Shown here piece by piece: positions 1 to 7,005 of a DNA stretch of 12,515 nt. The notes beneath the pieces were generated by a model that saw nothing but the letters and a program-made list of their open reading frames with translations, did no database searches and was not told where the DNA came from. Numbering within the stretch: position 1 is the first letter of the stretch; each line of letters starts with the position of its first letter. Source of the stretch: CAIVAT01 sp037139855 (GTDB lineage: Bacteria; Bacteroidota; Bacteroidia; Bacteroidales; FEN-979); contig JBAXFM010000146.1 in assembly GCA_037139855.1 (NCBI GenBank), forward strand, positions 1 through 12,515. Reading direction: 5' to 3'. The position numbers and the translations under genes are program-made.

Positions 1-448
1 ATACCGGCAGGACATCAATGGGAAAAACTTCATGGTGCAGATAAGGATCCATCAGTCTGCGAAATTGGTCTTTCCACTCTTTTCCATGAGGCAGTGGCCG
101 GATTTTCCGGCGCAGGGAAAACTTTTGCAGTACACGGTTGTATTCGATATTTACATGGTGGTGCGCCAGTTCATGCACCAGGGTAATCAGGAATGCATAC
201 GGGTTCAGGTTTCCGTTCACCGTGATGCGGGAAGGTTCACCCTTGTGGGCAGCCCGAAAATCGCCGGATTTGGAGGTGCGTTGACGTACCACTTTCAGAC
301 TGATGGGGTTTTCTACAATTTGTTCAACAACATCCTCCACCGCCGCAAGGGGGAGCCGTGGGCCAAGCACCGACCGTATCTTTTCTGCAAGATGCAGGTT
401 GGAAGGTTTGGTAACGGGTGGTTTTGAATGAAACAGGGAGAGTTGCAC
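1..448 (-). CDS. SprT-like zinc metallopeptidase (C-terminus cut off by window edge)
   Basis: The minus-strand frame reads through to position 1 without a stop. Numbered from a GTG at 448-446, it has a leader, then KSGDFRAAHKGEP (about 60-72), ITVNGNLNPYAFL (75-87) and the zinc-binding helix LVHELAHH, with H92, E93 and H96 as an HExxH site. The later PHGKEW block (H121) probably gives the third zinc ligand. This order is characteristic of the SprT/Spartan-like family, zinc proteases or protease-like proteins whose eukaryotic members act on DNA-protein crosslinks; the role of the short bacterial versions is poorly known. An in-frame TAA lies directly before the GTG and no in-frame ATG precedes the conserved region, so GTG is the best start, though not proven. 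It lies 6 nt after the small lipoprotein gene and is probably cotranscribed with it. At least 149 codons are visible. Confidence 0.85.
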   Translation of the reverse strand, partial: MQLSLFHSKPPVTKPSNLHLAEKIRSVLGPRLPLAAVEDVVEQIVENPISLKVVRQRTSKSGDFRAAHKGEPSRITVNGNLNPYAFLITLVHELAHHHVNIEYNRVLQKFSLRRKIRPLPHGKEWKDQFRRLMDPYLHHEVFPIDVLPV

Positions 449-454
449 TTAAAT

Positions 455-595
455 CTATTTAAAACTGGGGCAATTGCAGTTCTTCGGATGAAATGAACTG
501 CGTGAAGTGTGTTTTTGTGAACCACATGACCCGGTCAGTAACAGCAGCATAACTGGAACAATGAGCAAAATCAACCGAAATCTGATATGTTTCAT
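455..595 (-). CDS. Tiny lipoprotein (46 aa) with NCNCP tail
   Basis: This short frame starts with ATG at 595-593 and encodes a textbook lipoprotein signal: positive n-region (K2, H3, R5, R7), hydrophobic stretch (about 8-20) and a TGSC lipobox with C24 as the lipidated residue. Cleavage would leave a mature peptide of only 23 residues, basic and Ser/Lys/His-rich, ending in NCNCPSFK. There are no acidic residues after the Cys of the kind associated with surface export in Bacteroidetes, so an inner-facing (periplasmic) lipoprotein is more likely; this is inference. An upstream in-frame ATG at 646 would add 17 residues before the charged n-region and would lie upstream of the putative promoter, so I prefer 595. 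The stop is 6 nt before the SprT-like start, suggesting one transcript. Function unknown. The frame could in principle be spurious, but signal peptide, lipobox and spacing all point to a real gene. Confidence 0.65.
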   Translation of the reverse strand: MKHIRFRLILLIVPVMLLLLTGSCGSQKHTSRSSFHPKNCNCPSFK

Positions 596-611
596 GTATA
601 AATTTTCGACG

Positions 612-619
612 TAAAGGTA
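612..619 (-). promoter_or_regulatory. Putative -7 box for the lipoprotein/SprT unit
   Basis: On the minus strand this reads TACCTTTA, one mismatch from the Bacteroidetes -7 consensus TAnnTTTG, ending 16 nt before the ATG at 595. No convincing TTG-type -33 element at the usual spacing is visible, so this is a suggestion only. Confidence 0.35.
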
Positions 620-670
620 TGAAAAAGTAACAATTTCCCATCTCATAAACGCAGATTCCCCAAAATTTGG

Positions 671-678
671 TACTTTAG
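671..678 (+). promoter_or_regulatory. Putative -7 box for the mlaE operon
   Basis: TACTTTAG differs by one base from the Bacteroidetes -7 consensus TAnnTTTG and ends 12 nt before the mlaE ATG, a leader length common in this phylum. A -33 element at the normal distance is not evident. It is divergent from the lipoprotein promoter candidate, so both would share the 596-690 intergenic region. Confidence 0.35.
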
Positions 679-690
679 CAAAAACATTTT

Positions 691-1434
691 ATGCTGAAGG
701 TATTCACCACCATCGGGAATTACGTGCTGTTAATGCAAAAGGTCTTCAGCCGCCCGCAGAAGGGCCGGATTTTCTGGAACCAGCTGATGACCGAAATTAA
801 CAGTCTTGGCCTCGAATCGCTTGGCATCGTGGCTTTTATTTCTGCCTTTATGGGCGCCGTTGTCTCCATCCAAACGGCATACAACATCACCAGTCCGCTG
901 ATACCGATGTCGATGGTCGGTTTTACCGTTCGTCAGAGTGTCATCCTCGAATTTTCACCCACCGTCATCAGCCTGATCCTGGCCGGAAAGGTCGGATCGC
1001 GGATCGCTTCCGAAATTGGCACCATGCGGGTCACCGAACAAATTGATGCATTGGAAATCATGGGAGTGAATTCGGCAAACTATCTGATATTTCCCAAAAT
1101 TGTTGCATCCATCTTAATCAACCCCGTGCTGATCGTTTTCAGTATGTGGATGGGTATTCTGGGCGGATGGATTGCCATGGTTGCCACAGGACTTGTTTCA
1201 ACAAATGATTTTGTACAGGGAATCCGGATTGATTTCCTGGGGTACACCATATTTTATGCCATCACCAAAACGGTGTTTTTTGCCTTTATCATCTCTTCGG
1301 TCTCCGGTTTTTATGGGTATATCACCCAGGGAGGAGCGCTTGAAGTTGGCCAGGCAAGCACCAAAGCGGTGGTTTTCAGCAGCGTGATCATCATTTTGTT
1401 CAACCTTGTGTTAACGCAACTCCTGCTTACATGA
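691..1434 (+). CDS. mlaE: MlaE-type ABC transporter permease
   Basis: This is the permease of an MCE/Mla-type ABC system that moves phospholipids between the inner and outer membranes; two copies pair with the MlaF ATPase in the inner membrane. At 247 aa it has the normal family length. The family signature MRVTEQIDALEIMGV is at residues 112-126, preceded by LILAGKVGSRIASEIG (95-110) and followed by several hydrophobic segments (about 140-165, 185-205, 228-246). The C-terminal QGGALEVGQASTKAVV block (213-228) is also typical. The start ATG follows an AT-rich leader and a -7-like box, and no longer alternative is needed to complete the family N-terminus. The stop overlaps the mlaF start as ATGA, indicating translational coupling. 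No MlaD (MCE-domain) substrate-binding gene is in the window. Confidence 0.93.
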   Translation: MLKVFTTIGNYVLLMQKVFSRPQKGRIFWNQLMTEINSLGLESLGIVAFISAFMGAVVSIQTAYNITSPLIPMSMVGFTVRQSVILEFSPTVISLILAGKVGSRIASEIGTMRVTEQIDALEIMGVNSANYLIFPKIVASILINPVLIVFSMWMGILGGWIAMVATGLVSTNDFVQGIRIDFLGYTIFYAITKTVFFAFIISSVSGFYGYITQGGALEVGQASTKAVVFSSVIIILFNLVLTQLLLT

Positions 1435-2177
1435 TCGAAGCCCGGAATATCAACAAAACCTTTGGGGAACATCATGTTTTGAAGAATGTTTCCTGCACCT
1501 TTGAACAAGGGAAAACAAATCTGATCATCGGACAAAGCGGTTCGGGGAAAACAGTGCTGATGAAATGCCTGGTAGGATTGTTTGAAGTTGACAGCGGTAT
1601 GGTGGTGTACGATGACCGCAATTTTACCACGATGAACTTTGAACAACGGAAAACACTGCGCAAGGAAATCGGGATGCTGTTCCAGGGTGGCGCTTTGTTC
1701 GACTCCATGAACGTGGAGGAGAACGTGATGTTTCCGTTGAATATGTTTACCAAACAATCGCTGAGTGAAAAGCTGGACCGGGTTAATTTTGTGCTGAAAC
1801 GGGTCAACCTTGAAAATGTGAACCGGCTGATGCCCTCTGAACTCAGCGGAGGCATGCGCAAGCGTGTGGCCATTGCCCGGGCCATATCCATGAAACCGCA
1901 GTATCTGTTTTGTGATGAACCCAATTCGGGGCTCGATCCGCATACCTCGGGGGTGATCGACCATCTCATCAGGGAAATTACCGAAGAATATGGGATTACA
2001 ACCATTGTTAACACACACGACATGAATTCGGTACTCAGTATCGGCGACAGTGTGGCCTATATTTACCAGGGCCAATTGTGGTGGAAAGGCGATAAGGAAA
2101 CGATCCTTGACACGAACAATGTTGAATTGAATGAATTTGTGTTCGGAACAGAATTAACATCCAGGTTAAAACGATGA
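1431..2177 (+). CDS. mlaF: MlaF-type ABC transporter ATPase
   Basis: This is the cytoplasmic ATPase that powers the MlaE permease. All ABC motifs are intact: Walker A GQSGSGKT (34-41), Q-loop Q85 in MLFQGGALFDSM, signature LSGGMRKR (138-145), Walker B YLFCDEP with D162/E163, D-loop SGLD (166-169) and switch H196 in NTHD. The LFQGGALFDSM and LSGGMRKRVAIARA forms are typical of the MlaF/Ttg2A group rather than of general importers. DEPNSGLDP carries Asn where many ABC ATPases have Thr. The gene overlaps mlaE and the following cvpA-family gene by 4 nt each (ATGA at both ends), so the three are translated as a unit. Confidence 0.93.
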   Translation: MIEARNINKTFGEHHVLKNVSCTFEQGKTNLIIGQSGSGKTVLMKCLVGLFEVDSGMVVYDDRNFTTMNFEQRKTLRKEIGMLFQGGALFDSMNVEENVMFPLNMFTKQSLSEKLDRVNFVLKRVNLENVNRLMPSELSGGMRKRVAIARAISMKPQYLFCDEPNSGLDPHTSGVIDHLIREITEEYGITTIVNTHDMNSVLSIGDSVAYIYQGQLWWKGDKETILDTNNVELNEFVFGTELTSRLKR

Positions 2178-2680
2178 GCCTGAACTATCTTGATTATATC
2201 ATCCTTGTCATCCTGGTGCTGTTCCTGATTCACGGGTACCGGCAGGGAGTTATTGTCGGACTGGCCACGATTGTGGCGCTGATCCTGGGAATTTATGCGG
2301 CAGTTCATTTTTCCAATTATCTTGACAACACGCTTGTTGAACACCTTCATCCTTCGCGGAAGTGGTTGCCTATCCTCTCTTTTTCCATCACTTTTATCCT
2401 GGTAGTGATTGCGGTCATGCTGGTGGCCAAACTGACAGAAAAACTGGTGGATGTGGTGGGCATGGGGTTCTTCAACCACCTGGGTGGCGTGGCGCTGGGA
2501 CTGTTAAAAGGGATAATCCTGATCAGCATCCTGATTTTCATGCTCTCCAGTATTGACCACAACGGGAAATGGATTTCTGAGAAAGACAAAAATGGATCGT
2601 TTTTCTATAATCAGGTTGCCAGGGTCTTTCCCCGGCTGATGAAGACTTTCGGCGGAGAGATCAAATTTCCAAACTGGTAA
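2174..2680 (+). CDS. CvpA-family integral membrane protein
   Basis: This 168-aa protein has four hydrophobic segments (about 6-22, 28-46, 62-82 and 103-123) and the family-typical opening: an LDYIILVIL helix followed by HGYRQGVIVGLATIVALILGIY. CvpA was named for its requirement in colicin V production in E. coli; homologues are widespread inner-membrane proteins linked to envelope homeostasis, with no defined biochemical activity. The C-terminus (about 125-168) is soluble and charged. The start overlaps the mlaF stop by 4 nt and the stop is 4 nt before the methyltransferase start. Cotranscription with mlaEF suggests a link to envelope lipid transport, which is inference from position only. 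Confidence 0.85.
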   Translation: MSLNYLDYIILVILVLFLIHGYRQGVIVGLATIVALILGIYAAVHFSNYLDNTLVEHLHPSRKWLPILSFSITFILVVIAVMLVAKLTEKLVDVVGMGFFNHLGGVALGLLKGIILISILIFMLSSIDHNGKWISEKDKNGSFFYNQVARVFPRLMKTFGGEIKFPNW

Positions 2681-2684
2681 GGCC

Positions 2685-3767
2685 ATGACCTGGCGATCTC
2701 CATTTAAAGGTGACATGGTGGCAAGGGAAGAATCTTGCCGGGTGTGTCATGAAAAAACCGGTAAAAAAATAGGTGTTGTTGATTACTGGGATATCAAAAC
2801 CAGTAACATTGTAGCATGTGAAAATTGTGGTCACATTCAGCTGGATCCCATGCTCAATGATGAAGAAACCGCAAAGGGTTGTTTTGCCTATTATGTGGAA
2901 GAATTTCTGAGAACCAGCAAAGAAGAACAATTTAAGAACTGTGAAAGAAACTTTCGTCGCGGGGTGGTTTTTGGTTATCAGTTAAAACGGCGCAAAATTT
3001 TTCCAAAACGCATTTTGGAATTGGGACCTGGCTCAGGTTATTTTGCCGCAGGGGTGCAATTTGTTTTTCCTTCGTTAGGAATAACGGTGATGGATGTAAA
3101 CAGTGATGTGTTGAAATTCAACCGGGAACAGCACGGTTTTAAAACCATTCAGGAGGTACCCGACAATTTTTCGAGCCAGTATAAGGATGCGTTTGATTTG
3201 ATTATCGCCCGTGATATCATTGAACATGTAACCGATATCTCAAAAGTGGTTGACAACGTGTACGAATATCTGCAACCAAACGGCTTCTTTCACTTTATCA
3301 CGCCCAATGGCCGCGAAGATATCTGGAAGCATTACCTCACCGCGAAATTTGAGAAAAGGCCCTCTGAGCTTCTGATCAACCATGTGAATTATTTTGATGG
3401 AAAAGGACTGAAGGATTTATTCATTCAAAAAGGGTTCCGCCCGGTTTCCTATTATACCTACACCTTTAAAACCACCTTGCGCGGCCAGGGCTGGAGGGAA
3501 AAAACCGGTTTGATGAATCCGGTATCCAAAAAGCTGAAAGCCGATGATTATATTCACGAAAAATCAGATGAATTGAAGAGCATTGAATACCTGAAAGCGG
3601 AGATACTTGATAAATGGTATATCTGTCCGCAGGCAAAATGGGTGACCTGGTTATACAGTTTGTATCACCATTATTCGATTTTCAGGCTTTCTCCGGAGCG
3701 CAATATCGGACATGAGATTTATGGGTTGTTTATCAAAACCGGAGCAGGGAAGTCCATTACAGGTTAA
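2685..3767 (+). CDS. Class I SAM methyltransferase with N-terminal Cys4 zinc-binding motif
   Basis: A 360-aa protein with two modules. The N-terminal C18-x2-C21 and C45-x2-C48 pairs look like a zinc ribbon. Next comes a Rossmann methyltransferase domain with motif I ILELGPGSG (110-118), acidic residue D137 at the end of strand 2 (VMDVN), and a motif IV-like ARDIIEHV (175-182) followed by LQPNGFFHFITPNG. Zinc-ribbon plus methyltransferase proteins of this kind are frequent in polysaccharide clusters and may methylate sugars or quinone-like substrates; the substrate here is unknown. The C-terminal third (about 220-360) matches no motif I recognise. The start at 2685 places the first Cys pair normally; an internal ATG at 2715 would also retain it. 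The gene abuts the GT4 gene (TAA directly followed by ATG), so a joint role in glycan modification is likely but inferred. Confidence 0.82.
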   Translation: MTWRSPFKGDMVAREESCRVCHEKTGKKIGVVDYWDIKTSNIVACENCGHIQLDPMLNDEETAKGCFAYYVEEFLRTSKEEQFKNCERNFRRGVVFGYQLKRRKIFPKRILELGPGSGYFAAGVQFVFPSLGITVMDVNSDVLKFNREQHGFKTIQEVPDNFSSQYKDAFDLIIARDIIEHVTDISKVVDNVYEYLQPNGFFHFITPNGREDIWKHYLTAKFEKRPSELLINHVNYFDGKGLKDLFIQKGFRPVSYYTYTFKTTLRGQGWREKTGLMNPVSKKLKADDYIHEKSDELKSIEYLKAEILDKWYICPQAKWVTWLYSLYHHYSIFRLSPERNIGHEIYGLFIKTGAGKSITG

Positions 3768-4895
3768 ATGATCATCATGAAGAATGTTTGTTTTTTTAAT
3801 ACGGTAAAATTCTGGGGAGGAGGCGAAAAACTCCATCTGGAATACGCGCTGAAATTCAAAGAAATCAATTACCGCGTTTACCTTGCAACCAGTAAAGATT
3901 CCCCACTCCACCAGAAAGGAAAAAATACCGGCCTGCTGATTTATAACATATATGCGGGGAATCTCTCTTTTTTAAACCCGTTCAAGTATTTCCGGCTTTT
4001 TCGTTTTTATAAACGGGAAAAAATTGACACAGTCATATTTTCAAGTTCACAGGATTTAAAATTAGGGGCATTGTCGGCTAAAATAGCCGGAGTCAATTCC
4101 ATCGTCTATTTAAGAGGCCTTGCCGCTCCGGTTAAAAATTCCTTTCTGAACAGGGTTTTATTCAGACATGTTTTAACCCATATCGTTGCAAACTCTGAAG
4201 AAACAAAGCGAACGATAGTGCAAAACCTGGGAAAGTACCTTGACCCGGGAAAAGTAAAAGTTATTTATCATGGCATCGATCTGGATGTCTTCGACCGGCG
4301 GATCAGTACGTCGCTGCTAAGACCGGGATTAACCCCGACGCCAGACCCGGCAGACAGGCCATGTATCAGGCTTGGCAATGCCGGCAGGCTGACTTCACAA
4401 AAAGGTCAGCAATACCTAATCGAAATAGCCAACCTGCTGAAGCAAAAAAACATCAGGTTTACTTTGTTCATCGCCGGAACAGGGGAGATGAAGTCAACCC
4501 TGGAAAATCTGATTGGTCAATACAACCTTCAGGAGGAGGTGATTCTACTGGGTTTTGTCGAAGATGTCGAAAACTTCATGAACTCCATCGACATTTTCGT
4601 CCTTACCTCCCTGTGGGAGGGATTCGGCTATGTGATCGTTGAAGCAATGGCAGCGGGTAAACCCGTTGTCGCGTTTAACCTGTCAAGTAATCCGGAAATT
4701 ATCATCAATAACCAGACAGGATTTCTGGTTGACTTTCCCGATGTTGAAATGTTTAGCCGTAGAATAGAACAACTGATCAACGATGAAACCCTTCGTTTGC
4801 AGTTTGGGAAAAAAGGTCGGGAAACGGTTGAAAAAGTTTTTCAACTGGACGAAAGAATAGCTGAATTTGAACAATATCTGCTGTCCCAACTGTAG
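3768..4895 (+). CDS. GT4-family glycosyltransferase
   Basis: A 375-aa GT-B fold enzyme that transfers a sugar from an activated donor, probably onto a surface glycan or LPS. Visible marks are the glycine-rich acceptor-side loop WGGGEKLH (16-23), the linker IYHGIDLDVF (166-175), the donor-domain start RLGNAGRLTSQKGQ (201-214), the IAGTGE turn (235-240), and the nucleotide-sugar E-x7-E motif EGFGYVIVE (284-292) followed by AMAAGKPVVAFNLSSNPEI. Residues about 178-200, between the two Rossmann domains, form an unusual Pro/Arg-rich stretch that looks like an insertion. The ATG used follows the methyltransferase stop without a gap; a second ATG three codons later is equally possible. It is the last gene of the mlaE operon and ends 10 nt from the convergent pgk stop, with no terminator hairpin visible between them. 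Confidence 0.9.
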   Translation: MIIMKNVCFFNTVKFWGGGEKLHLEYALKFKEINYRVYLATSKDSPLHQKGKNTGLLIYNIYAGNLSFLNPFKYFRLFRFYKREKIDTVIFSSSQDLKLGALSAKIAGVNSIVYLRGLAAPVKNSFLNRVLFRHVLTHIVANSEETKRTIVQNLGKYLDPGKVKVIYHGIDLDVFDRRISTSLLRPGLTPTPDPADRPCIRLGNAGRLTSQKGQQYLIEIANLLKQKNIRFTLFIAGTGEMKSTLENLIGQYNLQEEVILLGFVEDVENFMNSIDIFVLTSLWEGFGYVIVEAMAAGKPVVAFNLSSNPEIIINNQTGFLVDFPDVEMFSRRIEQLINDETLRLQFGKKGRETVEKVFQLDERIAEFEQYLLSQL

Positions 4896-4905
4896 TTTAC
4901 CGCGA

Positions 4906-6096
4906 TCAATCCAAGATAGCCTTGATACCCGGGAGTTGTTTGCCTTCGATATATTCAAGCATGGCGCCCCCACCGGTAGAAACATAGCTTACCTTGTCGG
5001 CCAGGTTATATTTATTAATCGCCGCAACGGAATCACCACCGCCCACCAATGTAAAGGTCCCGGTTTCAGTAACTCTGGCAAGCGCCAGTGCAATGAATTT
5101 TGTACCGGCCTCGTAATTGTTCATTTCAAACACGCCCATCGGACCGTTCCACAGGATGGTACCTGATTGTTCGATGACATGGTTGAATTTTGCACAAGCC
5201 GAAGGCCCGATATCAAGGCCCATCCAGGGAACCTGAATGTCGTAGGCGCTGCTGGTCTTCTTGTTGGCGTCGTTTGAGAACGCATCAGCCAGAACGGCAT
5301 CAGCCGGAAGGTACAGGTTAACGCCCAGTGATTTGGCTTTTTCCACGATGTTTTTAGCCATTTCAAGGTAATCCTCTTCCACCATCGAAGCCCCGATTTC
5401 TCCGCCAAGCGCTTTGATGAAGGTAAACATCATGCCGCCACCGATGATCAGGTTGTTGACCTTGTCCATCAGATGGTTGATGATTTCAATTTTTGTCGAC
5501 ACTTTGGCGCCGCCCAAAATAGCGGTAAAAGGACGTTTACCATCCTTCAGACATTTATCGATGTTGATGATTTCGTTGGCCATCACATAGCCGAACATTT
5601 TGGTTTTCGGGAAAAATTCGGCTATGATGGCCGTGGAAGCATGGGCACGGTGTGCCGTTCCAAAAGCATCGTTCACGTACATATCGCCCAACAGGGATAA
5701 TTTTCTGGCGAATTCCCGGTCTCCCTTTTCTTCTTCCTTATAAAAACGAAGATTCTCAAGCAGCAATACTTCACCCGATTTCAGGGAACCGGCCAAATCA
5801 ATGGCAGATTGTCCGATACAATCATCGGCAAACTTGACCGGACGGTTAAGCTTTTGGGAAAGGTAAGGGATTACGTGTTTCAGGGAATATTTTTCTTCCG
5901 GGCCCCCCTTTGGACGGCCAAGGTGCGACATGAGGATCACAGCCCCTCCGTCATTCAGTATTTTGGTAATGGTAGGGATGGTCGCATCAATGCGATTGGT
6001 GTCCGTAATTTGATTCTGGCTGTCGAGGGGAACATTAAAATCAACCCTGATGAGGGCCTTTTTATCCTTAAAAGTAAAATTGTCAATCGTTTGCAT
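4906..6096 (-). CDS. pgk: Phosphoglycerate kinase
   Basis: This cytoplasmic glycolytic enzyme interconverts 1,3-bisphosphoglycerate plus ADP with 3-phosphoglycerate plus ATP. It is full length (396 aa from this start) with every expected block: RVDFNVPLD near the N-terminus, SHLGRPKG, ENLRFYKEEEKGD, VNDAFGTAHRAHAST, GGAKVSTKI, IIGGGMMFTF, the nucleotide-site WNGPMGVFE, GGGDSVAAI and the C-terminal STGGGAMLE. I place the start at the ATG encoding MQTIDNF, which matches how homologues usually begin; an ATG four codons upstream (6108) would add MNPL and cannot be excluded. It is a monocistronic minus-strand gene between two plus-strand envelope operons, convergent with the GT4 gene and divergent from the amidase gene. 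Confidence 0.96.
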   Translation of the reverse strand: MQTIDNFTFKDKKALIRVDFNVPLDSQNQITDTNRIDATIPTITKILNDGGAVILMSHLGRPKGGPEEKYSLKHVIPYLSQKLNRPVKFADDCIGQSAIDLAGSLKSGEVLLLENLRFYKEEEKGDREFARKLSLLGDMYVNDAFGTAHRAHASTAIIAEFFPKTKMFGYVMANEIINIDKCLKDGKRPFTAILGGAKVSTKIEIINHLMDKVNNLIIGGGMMFTFIKALGGEIGASMVEEDYLEMAKNIVEKAKSLGVNLYLPADAVLADAFSNDANKKTSSAYDIQVPWMGLDIGPSACAKFNHVIEQSGTILWNGPMGVFEMNNYEAGTKFIALALARVTETGTFTLVGGGDSVAAINKYNLADKVSYVSTGGGAMLEYIEGKQLPGIKAILD

Positions 6097-6122
6097 AAGT
6101 GGGTTCATTTAGATTATCTGAG

Positions 6123-6149
6123 CAAATTTAAAATTTTTAACGACGACAA
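6123..6149 (-). promoter_or_regulatory. Putative pgk promoter
   Basis: On the minus strand TAAATTTG (6130-6123) matches the Bacteroidetes -7 consensus TAnnTTTG exactly. A TTG (6149-6147) lies 16 nt upstream, slightly closer than the usual -33 spacing. The box ends 14-26 nt before the two candidate pgk starts. The surrounding pgk/amidase intergenic region is strongly AT-rich. Confidence 0.5.
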
Positions 6150-6161
6150 CGCATATATTTT

Positions 6162-6169
6162 TAATTTTA
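6162..6169 (+). promoter_or_regulatory. Weak -7-like box for the amidase/GT2 operon
   Basis: TAATTTTA is one base away from TAnnTTTG and ends 32 nt before the ATG at 6202. No -33 element is evident and the region is AT-rich, so chance matches are easy. It is listed because this divergent intergenic region must hold a start for the downstream five-gene unit. Confidence 0.2.
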
Positions 6170-6201
6170 CTCCGACATTGCTCAGTAATTAAGCCGGGAA
6201 T

Positions 6202-7002
6202 ATGCAGGATTTAAAGGTTACTATTGTTCAAACCAATCTTTTCTGGGAAGAGATACAGAAAAATCTCAGTCATTTTGACAAATTACTTGGTCGGATCTGT
6301 GAACCAACCGATCTGATTCTTTTGCCTGAAACATTTAACACCGGTTTTTCAATCAATCCGGCTGCATGTGCAGAGCCAATGAATGGTCCTTCGATGCAGT
6401 TTTTGCGCAACAAATCCAGCGAAAAAAAAGCGGTGATCATGGCTACATTGTTTATCAGCGAAGGAAACGAATGTTACAACCGGCTGATTTGCATGTATCC
6501 TGATGGGCATTTTGAGACATACGATAAGCGGCATCTTTTCCGTTTGAGTGAAGAGTACAAAATATTTAAAGGGGGCCATCAAAAACTGATTGTGGAAGTG
6601 CAGGGTTGGAAAATTTCACCGGTTATATGCTACGATCTGCGATTCCCCGTTTGGTGCAAGAATACCTGGAGCGATGGGAAATACGCTTATGATCTGATGG
6701 CTTGTCTGGCCAACTGGCCGGCAATCCGTTCCTATGCCTGGAAATCATTGCTTATTGCACGCGCAATTGAAAACCAGGTTTATGTTGCTGCGACAAACAG
6801 AATTGGCAACGATGGACATGGCGTATGGCATTCAGGCGATTCGGCAGCCATTGATGCCAAAGGACAAATTGTTTATGCCGCTGAGGAGGGCAGAGAAGCC
6901 ATCGAAACAGTAATTTTTTCTGCCTCAGACCTGGCACTGTTCAGAAATTCATTTACTATGGGAATGGATTGGGATCATTTTACGATCAACACTAAACAAT
7001 AG
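6202..7002 (+). CDS. Nitrilase-superfamily amidohydrolase, omega-amidase (YafV/Nit2-like)
   Basis: This 266-aa carbon-nitrogen hydrolase carries the superfamily catalytic triad: E43 in LLPETFNTGF, K109 in YDKRHLF and C143 in VICYDLRFPVW. The PETFNTGF, DKRHLF and CYDLRFPVW combination is that of YafV/Nit2 omega-amidases, which hydrolyse 2-oxoglutaramate or 2-oxosuccinamate to the 2-oxo acid and ammonia, a repair or salvage step linked to transamination and methionine salvage. It has the usual length, no signal peptide, and is expected in the cytoplasm. It is the first gene of the second plus-strand operon, with 3 nt to the GT2 gene, although its chemistry has no obvious connection to glycan assembly. 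The function call is at family level; exact substrate is inferred. Confidence 0.88.
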   Translation: MQDLKVTIVQTNLFWEEIQKNLSHFDKLLGRICEPTDLILLPETFNTGFSINPAACAEPMNGPSMQFLRNKSSEKKAVIMATLFISEGNECYNRLICMYPDGHFETYDKRHLFRLSEEYKIFKGGHQKLIVEVQGWKISPVICYDLRFPVWCKNTWSDGKYAYDLMACLANWPAIRSYAWKSLLIARAIENQVYVAATNRIGNDGHGVWHSGDSAAIDAKGQIVYAAEEGREAIETVIFSASDLALFRNSFTMGMDWDHFTINTKQ

Positions 7003-7005
7003 AAT

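Noticed and set aside
32..427. A 131-codon plus-strand frame at the left edge
   Set aside because: The opposite strand encodes the SprT-like protein with an HELAH zinc site across the same bases; the plus-strand product has no recognisable features.
313..525. A 70-codon minus-strand frame overlapping both the lipoprotein and SprT-like genes
   Set aside because: It is in a different frame from both genes; the SprT-like motifs and the lipoprotein signal are in the other frames, and no frameshift is needed to explain them.
1311..2075. A 254-codon open frame on the minus strand
   Set aside because: It lies antisense to mlaE/mlaF, both of which have intact family motifs; the translation is His/Phe/Pro-rich with no domain.
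4896..4905. A terminator between the convergent GT4 and pgk genes
   Set aside because: Only 10 nt separate the stop codons and no inverted repeat is visible there.
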